Shown one piece after another: positions 1 through 5,146 of a stretch of DNA of 5,146 nt. Each line of letters begins with the position of its first letter. Within the stretch, counting starts at the first letter, position 1. Under the pieces are notes generated by a model. It did no database searches. It was not told the DNA's origin and saw only the letters and a list, made by a program, of their open reading frames with translations. A program made the translations under genes and the position numbers. Source of the stretch: Actinomycetota bacterium (lineage in GTDB: Bacteria; Actinomycetota; Actinomycetes; Streptosporangiales; Streptosporangiaceae); the NCBI GenBank assembly GCA_003161205.1, contig PMOU01000120.1:1-5146 (forward strand), written 5' to 3'.

Positions 1-208
1 GCCAGCATCGGCGTGATCGGCCGTGGCATTCCCCCCATGCCTCATCGCCCCCTGGAGCATCACATACCCCAGAAGAAACAGCCTTAGCCCTCTGAACAGC
101 ACAGATAACCCACCGCAACCGAGAGCCGCCGAAATGCAGCCAGACTAAAAAGCCCCGGGTCCGCCCACGACGATGGTCCTTTGCTGTCGTTCCACCCACC
201 CCGATGGT

Positions 209-261
209 CCATCGTCGTCCCCAGACCGTCGTCGTCCCCAGAACGGGGGCGTCCCCCCAGA
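209..261. repeat. Three-unit degenerate tandem repeat (about 17 bp)
   Basis: Units lie at 209-225, 226-242 and 243-261. The first two read CCRTCGTCGTCCCCAGA and differ only at the third base (A, then G). The third is a diverged 19-bp copy that keeps the CGTCCCC...AGA end. On the transcribed minus strand the unit reads TCTGGGGACGACGAYGG. The array starts about 13 bp past the stop codon of the last operon gene. Two near-perfect copies plus one poor copy suggest local slippage duplication; no function can be assigned. Confidence 0.7.
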
Positions 262-268
262 GCGGGGG
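245..268 (-). terminator. Candidate G/C-rich terminator hairpin of the operon
   Basis: Six C at 253-258 can pair with five G at 264-268 (loop AGAGC) or with five G at 245-249 (short loop), giving two mutually exclusive all-G:C stems. This lies 6-29 bp past the TAA of the FAH-family gene, where the leftward operon should end. No T tract follows directly, as is common for actinomycete terminators. The call rests on position and stem strength only. Confidence 0.4.
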
Positions 269-273
269 ATCGA

Positions 274-1167
274 TTAGCTGGGCGGCTCGATCGTGTGCAC
301 GATGCTCCCGATTCCGGTGATCTCGACCTCGACCACGTCGCCAGCGGCCAGGAACGTGTTGCGGGGCAGGCCGACTCCGGCGGGCGTGCCGGTCAGGATG
401 AGGTCGCCGGGCTCGAGCATGACCAGATCGCTGGCCGCCGAGACCAGGCCGGCGATCCCCACCACCAGTTCGCCGATGAACGTGTCCTGCTTCAGCTCGC
501 CGTTCACCCACAGGCGCATCCGCTGGTCCTCGATATCCGGCACCGTCCAGGCCGGCGCGATGCCCGGGCCGATCGGGCACGATCCGTCCTGCGCCTTCTG
601 GCCGAGCCAGTCGTAGGCGAAGGCCGCGAAGACCGCGTTCGGCCGGCTGAACCGCCCGCGGGCGGACAGGTCGTCGGCGACGGTGTACCCCGCCACGTAC
701 GATCCGGCCTCGCCGGGGGCGATGTGCTTGCCGCGCCGGCCGATCACGATGGCCAGCTCGCCCTCCCAGTCGTAATCCGGGGCGTCGCCGCGGGGCAGCG
801 GTACGCAGGCGACCGGACCGGTGATGGTGGTCGTCGGCGGCTTCATGAAGAAGAACGGCGTGGCGCCGGGATCGGGGCGCGCGGTGTTCATCTCCTCGGC
901 ATGGGAGTAGTAGTTCGCGCCGGCGCACAGGACCTTCCGCGGGAAGGTGAGCGGAGCTTCGAGCCGGGCGTCCGGGACGGCCGGGAGCGCGGCTGGATCG
1001 AGCTGGCGGAGCTGTCCGCCCCACTTCTCCCAGGCGTCCAGGACGGCCAGCCCGGTGTCCGGCCAGTCCCCGGGCAGCGCGCGGACCACCCCGTCATGGC
1101 GCACTCCGGCCCGGATCGTGCCGTCGCCTCCGGTCGTGTACTGCACGAGCAGCAGTCCGGTCGTCAT
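274..1167 (-). CDS. Fumarylacetoacetate hydrolase (FAH) family enzyme
   Basis: This 297-residue protein has the C-terminal FAH fold, whose members hydrolyse, decarboxylate, hydrate or isomerise 2-oxo acids made by aromatic ring cleavage, using Mg2+ or Mn2+. The variable N-terminal part covers about 1-75. The core begins at GANYYSHAEE (83-92), with the likely catalytic H89 and acidic E91/E92. The metal set is E135 and E137 in DWEGE plus D166 in ADDLSAR. Also visible are FFMKPP (106-111), K191 and D194 before CPIGP, and LILTGTPAGVG (256-266). Length is normal for the single-domain family. The ATG overlaps the regulator's TGA by 4 nt (ATGA), and AAGGAG stands 4 nt upstream, which fixes the start. 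It is last in the operon. The family does not reveal the substrate; fumarylpyruvate-, acylpyruvate- and 2-oxo-diene-type substrates are all possible. Predicted cytoplasmic. Confidence 0.9.
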   Translation of the reverse strand: MTTGLLLVQYTTGGDGTIRAGVRHDGVVRALPGDWPDTGLAVLDAWEKWGGQLRQLDPAALPAVPDARLEAPLTFPRKVLCAGANYYSHAEEMNTARPDPGATPFFFMKPPTTTITGPVACVPLPRGDAPDYDWEGELAIVIGRRGKHIAPGEAGSYVAGYTVADDLSARGRFSRPNAVFAAFAYDWLGQKAQDGSCPIGPGIAPAWTVPDIEDQRMRLWVNGELKQDTFIGELVVGIAGLVSAASDLVMLEPGDLILTGTPAGVGLPRNTFLAAGDVVEVEITGIGSIVHTIEPPS

Positions 1168-1952
1168 CGCGCTCCTTCGTCGTCCTCGCCGGGGCGGTAG
1201 CCCAGTTCGGCGGAGATCTGCCCGGCGGTGGCGCGCAGGGCGTCGGCTAGCTCGCCCGCCTCGCCCTCGGCCAGCAGGCGGGCAGGCATCGTCAGGCCGA
1301 TCGCGAGCCCGAGCGCCCGGTCGGGACCGAAGACCGGCGCGCCGAGCGCCGCCATCCCGTAGATCATCCGGTGCAGCGAGCTGGCGATCCCGTCGCGGCG
1401 GGTCCGGGCCACCAGCTCCTCAAGCGCGGCGGCGTCGAGAGTCCGGGTCTCCTGCCGGGCCTGCTGGGCGGCGAGCACGCCGGCCGTCTGTGATCCGGGC
1501 AGATGCGCCAGGAACGTCACGCCGACGGCCGAGTCGAGCAGCGGCAGCACCGAACCGACCCGCACGGTGATCGGCAGCATGTGAGCCCCCGAATCCCAGC
1601 GGACGATGACCGGCCCGTCTTCGCCCCACACCGCCACGTTCGTGGTGTGGCCGGTCTGATCCCGCAGCCGGGAGGTGTGGGCGGCGGCGATGCTCTCGGC
1701 GTCCGTGCGGCGCAGCGCTTCTATGCCGAGGTGACGGGCCGCCGGTCCCAGGTCGTACTGGCCGGTGCGCGCGTCCTGCGACGCGAGACCGGAGCGGACC
1801 AGGCTCACCAGGTAGCGGTGGACCTTCGCCGGATGCATGGCGCAGTTGCGCGCCACTTCCGAGAGCGCCAGCGGGCCGCGGCCGGCCTCGAGGGCGCGAA
1901 GCACCTGCGCGCCCACCTCGATCGACTGGATGCCCTGCTGGGTATCGGGCAT
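1164..1952 (-). CDS. IclR-family transcriptional regulator
   Basis: The protein has 262 residues, the usual length for IclR regulators. An N-terminal winged helix-turn-helix spans about 7-72: helix two around LALSEVARNC (28-37), recognition helix around HPAKVHRYLVSLVRSG (40-55), then the wing. A C-terminal effector-binding domain covers about 80-252. Its landmarks are SVLPLLDSAVGVTFLAHLP (134-152), the equivalent of the family's LPLHATAxGKAxLA segment, and the GAPVFGPDRALGLAIGL strand pair (204-220). Such proteins bind as dimers or tetramers to operator DNA, and a small carboxylate or aromatic ligand alters their activity. It starts 1 nt after the stop of the oxidoreductase (TGA-C-ATG) with no strong Shine-Dalgarno sequence, so translation is probably coupled. 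Lying inside and co-oriented with the operon, it would raise its own level along with the enzymes. The ligand and the sign of control (activator or repressor) are unknown. Confidence 0.92.
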   Translation of the reverse strand: MPDTQQGIQSIEVGAQVLRALEAGRGPLALSEVARNCAMHPAKVHRYLVSLVRSGLASQDARTGQYDLGPAARHLGIEALRRTDAESIAAAHTSRLRDQTGHTTNVAVWGEDGPVIVRWDSGAHMLPITVRVGSVLPLLDSAVGVTFLAHLPGSQTAGVLAAQQARQETRTLDAAALEELVARTRRDGIASSLHRMIYGMAALGAPVFGPDRALGLAIGLTMPARLLAEGEAGELADALRATAGQISAELGYRPGEDDEGAR

Positions 1953-1953
1953 G

Positions 1954-3009
1954 TCAGGTCACGGTATCGCTGACCCGGAGCACGGTGTGGCCCACCGCGG
2001 TCCCGTTGATCACCGCGTCGTGTACCGCGGACGCGGTCTCCAGCGGCACCTCGCGCACCAGGCCGGGCGGGAGCCGGAATCCGTCGCGCACCAGATCCCA
2101 GAAATCACCCGTCGTGCGCGCCGTCGCGGTGCGCACCCCGAGCAGGGAGATGCTCCGGATGTACAGCGGCGCGGCCGGAACCCGCAGCACCGGCAGCCCG
2201 GGCGTCCCGATCGCACCCGAGATCACGATGCGCGCGCCGTTGACCAGCGTCGGGAAGTAGCGGTCGAACACGTCCGGCGCGGCCACGTTGTCGATCGCGG
2301 CATCCGGGCCCTTCCCCCCAGTGGCCGCCAGTATCGCCTCCGTGAGGTCCTCGCGCCACGAATCGAGCACAGTGATGTCCAGGCTGGGCGGGACCGCGCT
2401 GACCCGGCGGCTGAGCCCGATGGCGCGGGCGCCGAACCGGGGCGCGAGTGCCGCCAGCACCGTCGCCAGCGCACCCGTCACGCCGGTGATGAGCACGTCG
2501 CTGCCGCTGGTCACGGCGGCCACCCGCAGCTGTTCCAGGGCGATGGGACCGGTCGCGGCCAGCGCCGCCGCCTCGGCCATCTCGATCCCGTCGGGGAGGA
2601 CGTGCAGGCTGCCGGCCGGCACGCGGGTGAGCTCGGCGTAGGAACCCCAGCGGTGAATACCCACCATCTCCAGCTGGGTGCACTCATGCTCCCGGCCCGA
2701 CCGGCAGGCGACGCACTCGCCGCAGGTGTGCGTGTTCATCGCGGCGACCCGCAGGCCGGTCAGCGCCGGGTCCACGCCGTCGCCGACGGCTTCCACCACG
2801 CCCGCGAAGTCGCCCCCCAGCACATGCGGCAGCGTGATCTGCCGCGAGAGAGGATGCCGGCCGGAGCGGGCGGCGACATCGCGGGTACGCGAGACCTCCA
2901 CCGCCGCGACGCGGACCAGGGCCTCCCCGGCCGCGGGCTGGGGCGCGGGCACATCCTCGAGCTCAAGGACGTCCGGATCGCCGAAGGCGCGCATGACCAC
3001 CGCGCGCAT
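1954..3009 (-). CDS. Medium-chain dehydrogenase/reductase, quinone-oxidoreductase-like
   Basis: The 351-residue start is chosen because its ATG overlaps the upstream TAA (TAATG) and GGAG stands 5 nt before it; an open frame reaches 33 codons further up but only through the preceding gene. An N-terminal GroES-like domain (about 1-130) is followed by a Rossmann NAD(P)H domain (about 130-290) and a return to the catalytic fold. A structural-zinc lobe is intact: C96, C99, C102 and C110 (CxxCxxCx7C). The catalytic-zinc site is not. The usual GHE motif is GGD (65-67), and S40 stands near where zinc alcohol dehydrogenases carry the ligand cysteine. The dinucleotide loop GVTGALA (176-182) has Ala in place of the last glycine of the common GxxGxxG. 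This pattern suits an NAD(P)H-dependent enone or quinone reductase better than a zinc alcohol dehydrogenase. Its role in the pathway is inferred only from its neighbours. Confidence 0.88.
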   Translation of the reverse strand: MRAVVMRAFGDPDVLELEDVPAPQPAAGEALVRVAAVEVSRTRDVAARSGRHPLSRQITLPHVLGGDFAGVVEAVGDGVDPALTGLRVAAMNTHTCGECVACRSGREHECTQLEMVGIHRWGSYAELTRVPAGSLHVLPDGIEMAEAAALAATGPIALEQLRVAAVTSGSDVLITGVTGALATVLAALAPRFGARAIGLSRRVSAVPPSLDITVLDSWREDLTEAILAATGGKGPDAAIDNVAAPDVFDRYFPTLVNGARIVISGAIGTPGLPVLRVPAAPLYIRSISLLGVRTATARTTGDFWDLVRDGFRLPPGLVREVPLETASAVHDAVINGTAVGHTVLRVSDTVT

Positions 3010-3920
3010 TAGTGCTCCATCATCTCCGGATCGATCGGGCCCCACTTGTTGGCCGCTCCGGGTCCCAGGTTCCAGAACTGGGGAAACTGCGGCCAGTTCT
3101 CGTGCCACGGCCGGGGCTGAAACTGACCGGTCGCCTCGTCGTAGATGATGTCGATCTCGGTGAAGAGCTCCACCAGGTTCCCGTCGGGGTCATGGTGATA
3201 GGTAAAGATGTTGTGGCCCGCACCGTGGCGGCCGGGGCCCCACTGCAGCCGGATCTCCCGGGCGGCCAGATGGTCGAGGGCGTCTTTGAGGTGCCCGATG
3301 TCGCGCATCTCGAACGCGACGTGGAACAGCCCGTGCCTCTTGACGCTGCGCATCAAGTTGATGGCGTGGTGGTCGGCGTTACAGCGCAGGAACGTGAAGA
3401 AGTCCCCGATGGTGTCCGACCAGCGGAAGCCGAGCACATCGGTGTAGAAGTCCTGCGCGCCCTCCAGGTCTTCCACGTACGACGCGATGTGGCCCAGCTT
3501 GGTCGGCCTGATGCCCAGCGAGTTCGGCACCCCGCTGGGCTCCTGGCCCTGATAGAGGTAGATCGGCGTCGCGGTTTCGGGCTCCGGCAGCGCCAGCGCG
3601 GCGCGGATCTCGGGCTGCGGGTCGGAGCGCAGCTCCGCGTCGACGCCGATTTTCTTGAGGTCGCGCTGCACGTCGGACAGCGATCCGGCTACCTCGAAGC
3701 CGATCGCGGCGCGGCCGTTGCCCTCGCCCGGCCGGACGATCACGCAGTGATGGTCTACGCCGGTGGTGAGGTACGTGGCGGATCCGGACCGCTCGGTGAC
3801 CACGAGGTCCAGCGCGTCGGTGTAGTAGTGCACCAGCCGGTCCGGATCAGGCGTGGTGACCTCGTAGAACCCGGGCTTGCTGACCGGCGCCGGGGCGCGG
3901 GTGTCAGGACTGGTCGTCAT
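3009..3920 (-). CDS. Type I extradiol ring-cleavage dioxygenase-like VOC protein
   Basis: A 303-residue two-module vicinal-oxygen-chelate protein. The N-terminal module (about 14-125) resembles the structural half and lacks metal ligands. The C-terminal module (about 138-260) carries the expected Fe/Mn facial triad H144 (KLGH), H200 (LFHVAFE) and E251 (LVELF). The second-shell residues of extradiol dioxygenases are also present: H185 (DHHAIN), H232 (GPGRHG) and Y241 (TYHHDPDG). Spacing from H232 to Y241 (9) and Y241 to E251 (10) matches homoprotocatechuate 2,3-dioxygenase as I recall it (H248, Y257, E267). The tail (about 265-303) is rich in W, P and N. Such enzymes open catechol rings with O2 next to the two hydroxyls. 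AGGAG sits 7 nt before the ATG, a strong ribosome site that supports the start. It is first in the operon. Ring cleavage is well supported by residues; the substrate is unknown. Confidence 0.9.
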   Translation of the reverse strand: MTTSPDTRAPAPVSKPGFYEVTTPDPDRLVHYYTDALDLVVTERSGSATYLTTGVDHHCVIVRPGEGNGRAAIGFEVAGSLSDVQRDLKKIGVDAELRSDPQPEIRAALALPEPETATPIYLYQGQEPSGVPNSLGIRPTKLGHIASYVEDLEGAQDFYTDVLGFRWSDTIGDFFTFLRCNADHHAINLMRSVKRHGLFHVAFEMRDIGHLKDALDHLAAREIRLQWGPGRHGAGHNIFTYHHDPDGNLVELFTEIDIIYDEATGQFQPRPWHENWPQFPQFWNLGPGAANKWGPIDPEMMEH

Positions 3921-3927
3921 ACGCGTA

Positions 3928-3932
3928 CTCCT
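3928..3932 (-). promoter_or_regulatory. Strong ribosome-binding site of the dioxygenase gene
   Basis: AGGAG on the minus strand, 7 nt before the ATG at 3920. It is one of the best Shine-Dalgarno matches in the operon and supports both the start codon and efficient translation of the first cistron. Confidence 0.75.
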
Positions 3933-3958
3933 GGCGGCTAGAGGTGAAGGGCCTCAAC

Positions 3959-3985
3959 GTTACATTAACCGTAGTGAGTCTCTCA
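3959..3985. promoter_or_regulatory. Two short dyads, candidate operator
   Basis: GTTA-CAT-TAAC (3959-3969) and TGAG-TCT-CTCA (3975-3985) are both perfect 4-3-4 inverted repeats whose centres are 16 bp apart. The first covers the candidate -10 and the second lies across the -35. A regulator bound here would control the operon directly. The IclR protein of the operon is the obvious candidate, but IclR sites vary and four-base arms can occur by chance. Confidence 0.3.
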
Positions 3986-3986
3986 A
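3959..3986 (-). promoter_or_regulatory. Candidate operon promoter (-35 TTGAGA, -10 TGTAAC)
   Basis: On the minus strand TTGAGA (3986-3981) is followed after 16 bp by TGTAAC (3964-3959), giving five and four matches to the six-base bacterial housekeeping consensus elements. Transcription would start near 3950, leaving a leader of about 30 nt that contains the AGGAG site. It is the only good hexamer pair seen in the 96-bp intergenic region for the leftward operon. It was found by eye and has not been scored against a model. Confidence 0.4.
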
Positions 3987-4005
3987 TCCGTAAGCTCCCC
4001 TTGGG

Positions 4006-4009
4006 AAGG
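4006..4009 (+). promoter_or_regulatory. Ribosome-binding site deciding the GTG start
   Basis: AAGG lies 7 nt before the GTG at 4017. The frame has an upstream TGA at 3975 and no ATG until 4092, where the start would fall only 14 codons before the catalytic serine. The Shine-Dalgarno match and the needed N-terminal strand both favour GTG. Confidence 0.6.
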
Positions 4010-4016
4010 CAGGACA

Positions 4017-4901
4017 GTGGCGAATCCGCTCGATCAGGTGGCGTCGTGGCCGGCCACCGCTGCGGTCGGCGTCGCGTCGGCGGCGGGCGTGATGGCATCG
4101 ACCGGCCCGGACGACCGGCCGTATGCCTGGGCGTCGGTGACCAAGCTGCTCGTCGCGCTGGCCGCGCTCGACGGCGTGCAGCGCGGCCTGCTCGAACTGG
4201 ACGAGCCGGCCGGGCCGCCCGGATCGACGATCCGGCACCTGCTCTCGCACGCGTCCGGGCTCGGATTCGACGGTGACGCGATCCTCAGCCCGCCCGGCCG
4301 CCGGCGGATCTACTCCAACCGCGGTATCGAGATCGTCGCGGACCTCCTCGCCGGCCGGTCCGGCCAGCCCTTCGAGCGGCTGCTGGCCGAGGCGGTCTGC
4401 CTGCCGCTCGAGATGGCGGACACCCGGCTGGAGGGCTCCCCGGCCTGGGGCGCGGTCGGGCCGCTCCGCGATCTCATGACGCTGGCGATCGAACTGATCC
4501 GTCCGCGGCTTGTCCGCGAGGATCTGCTGGCGGAGGCGACCCGGACCGCCTTCGGTGGCCTGCCCGGCGTCCTGCCGGGCTTCGGCCGGCAGCCGCACTG
4601 CGACTGGGGCCTGGGGTTCGAGATCAGGGACGCCAAGGAGCCGCACTGGACCGGATCGGCCAACTCGGCCCGGACGTTCGGTCATTTCGGCCGATCCGGC
4701 AGCTTTCTCTGGGTCGACCCGGCGGCCGGGATCGCCTGTGCCTGCCTGGCCGACCGCGACTTCGGCGACTGGGCCAAGCAGGCCTGGCCCCGGCTGTCCG
4801 ATGACGTGCTCGCGTCCTACGCCGCCAAAGATTTATCCGGCCGAACGGTCCTGCCGCAGCCCCCAGCCAGCATCACCCCGGCCGGTCGGCCGCACCTCAC
4901 C
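4017..4901 (+). CDS. Serine hydrolase, beta-lactamase/PBP-like fold; 3' end unresolved
   Basis: Translation from GTG gives a compact domain of about 268 residues carrying the three marks of the class C beta-lactamase/serine hydrolase family. These are SVTK with nucleophile S40 and K43 (after WA), YSN at 99-101, and GHFGRSG at 222-228 in place of KTG. LLSHASGL (75-82) is the family's usual segment. No signal peptide, lipobox or membrane helix is seen, so the enzyme is probably cytoplasmic and more likely an esterase or peptidase than an antibiotic-resistance enzyme. The domain should end around residue 268 (about 4820), but no stop occurs there or anywhere later in this frame up to the window edge. 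Codons stay GC3-rich, in a Pro-rich stretch, until about 4901 and then lose that signature. The end given marks that loss, not a stop codon. The gene is divergent from the operon across 96 bp. A TTA codon occurs at 4833. Confidence 0.8.
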
Positions 4902-5004
4902 CGACAACGATGCCGAGATCGTCAACGTCCTGGTCCTGGCCGCGGTGCTGGAAGCCGACCTCGCCGCGTCATCGATGACCGTGGAAAGACGCGCATGTGT
5001 TTAG
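4902..5004 (+). other. Coding-like tail in the +1 frame, possibly frameshifted 3' end
   Basis: From about 4900 the GC3-rich signal is in the +1 frame relative to the serine hydrolase. It encodes a segment containing EIVNVLVLAAVLEADL and stops at TAG (5002-5004). This frame has no ATG, GTG or TTG between about 4820 and 4900, so it cannot easily be an independent gene. Removing one C from the CCC at 4900-4902 would join it smoothly to the preceding frame. It may be a real C-terminal extension split by an indel, a sequencing error, or the remnant of another gene. I do not recognise the segment. Confidence 0.45.
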
Positions 5005-5146
5005 AGTTGTCTATGTCCAAGCCGGCCGGCGAGATTGGCCATCTCCGTAACGAGGAACTCCCTCCTGTCCGTGTGATCGTCCCGCCCGACTTCAGCGGCC
5101 GGGTCTTCGAGGACGACCTGGATCCGGGCGAGGTGGTGTTCGACGG
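4995..5146 (+). CDS. Unrecognised protein, 5' part only
   Basis: A reading frame with good GC3 from about 5013 runs off the right edge. Two starts are possible. ATG 4995 has GGAAAG 6 nt upstream but begins with poor codons, including TTA at 5001. ATG 5013 gives MSKPAGEIGHLRNEELPP and has no clear Shine-Dalgarno sequence. The visible part is soluble and acidic towards the edge (FEDDLDPGEVV), with no signal peptide. It happens to lie in the same frame as the serine hydrolase, so an automatic caller could merge the two. I do not recognise the family, and about 45-50 residues are too few for a call. Confidence 0.5.
   Translation, partial: MCLELSMSKPAGEIGHLRNEELPPVRVIVPPDFSGRVFEDDLDPGEVVFD

Larger units (their letters stand above)
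1..273. other. Non-coding stretch left of the operon
   Basis: No convincing gene is seen here. Short open frames exist on both strands but lack a credible ribosome-binding site or a recognisable product. Compared with the rest of the window, 60-150 is relatively A-rich and interrupted by stops, which fits intergenic DNA. The part nearest the operon (167-268) holds the repeats and hairpins listed separately. A run of five A (147-151), which is five T on the minus strand, lies beyond them and could add a transcription stop for the leftward operon, but no good stem precedes it directly. Confidence 0.6.

Noticed and set aside
1..60. Possible start of a leftward gene (ATG at 60 or 45 on the minus strand, reading MRHGGNATADHADAG from 45)
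   Set aside because: Only 15-20 codons are visible, and spacing to G-rich Shine-Dalgarno-like runs is poor (2 nt for ATG 45). It cannot be supported from this window alone.
140..178. Classical rho-independent terminator with the T5 run (147-151 on the minus strand)
   Set aside because: The sequence directly before the T run (GGACCCGGGGC) forms no stem longer than about three base pairs with a usable loop.
209..261. CRISPR-like direct repeats
   Set aside because: Units are directly adjacent without spacers, number only two good copies, and are too short; this is a simple tandem repeat.
181..1200. Long plus-strand open frame (339 codons) opposite the FAH gene
   Set aside because: It is antisense to a clearly recognisable enzyme, its product is R/G/A-rich without a family pattern, and such shadows are expected in GC-rich DNA.
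1837..3012. Plus-strand open frame of 391 codons opposite the MDR gene
   Set aside because: The product is rich in R, H, Q and G without domain motifs, while the minus strand encodes a complete MDR protein.
3012..3941. Plus-strand open frame of 309 codons opposite the dioxygenase gene
   Set aside because: It mirrors the dioxygenase gene almost end to end. The minus strand has all active-site residues and a strong ribosome site.
3960..4685. Minus-strand open frame of 241 codons opposite the serine hydrolase
   Set aside because: The plus strand carries the S-x-x-K, YSN and HFG motifs in the right order, and the minus-strand product is low complexity.
4017..4820. Antibiotic-resistance beta-lactamase
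   Set aside because: No signal peptide, a very short region before the catalytic serine, and a compact domain with HFG in place of KTG point to a cytoplasmic serine hydrolase; resistance is not supported.

Overview
The window looks like chromosomal DNA from a high-GC actinomycete. G+C is well above two thirds by eye, codon third positions are almost all G or C, genes abut or overlap, and one gene starts with GTG. No genus can be named from the sequence alone. There is no rRNA, tRNA, CRISPR array, insertion sequence or integrase.

Layout. Positions 1-273 hold no convincing gene. They contain a short tandem repeat and a G/C-rich hairpin just past the end of the main operon. Positions 274-3920 are a tight four-gene operon on the minus strand. 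In transcription order it encodes a type I extradiol dioxygenase-like VOC protein (3920-3009), a medium-chain dehydrogenase/reductase of quinone-oxidoreductase type (3009-1954), an IclR-family regulator (1952-1164) and a fumarylacetoacetate-hydrolase-family enzyme (1167-274). The junctions are a 1-nt TAATG overlap, a 1-nt gap and a 4-nt ATGA overlap, so the four are almost certainly co-transcribed and translationally coupled. Positions 3921-4016 are a 96-bp divergent intergenic region with a candidate promoter and two short dyads. Positions 4017 to about 4826 encode a small cytoplasmic serine hydrolase of the beta-lactamase/penicillin-binding fold on the plus strand. Past its usual end the reading frame stays open, but the coding signal switches frame near 4900, which suggests a lost stop plus a frameshift, or a decayed junction. 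An unrecognised gene starts near 4995-5013 and runs off the right edge.

How the genes may work together. The operon reads as a small catabolic module for an aromatic or catechol-like compound. The VOC enzyme would open the ring. The FAH-family enzyme would hydrolyse, decarboxylate or hydrate the ring-fission product. The MDR enzyme would carry out an NAD(P)H-dependent redox step. The IclR protein would sense a substrate or intermediate and control the operon, probably including its own synthesis. No ring hydroxylase, alpha/beta hydrolase, aldolase or transporter is present in the window, so the substrate and the complete pathway cannot be read from it. The divergent serine hydrolase has no evident link to the pathway beyond sharing the intergenic region.
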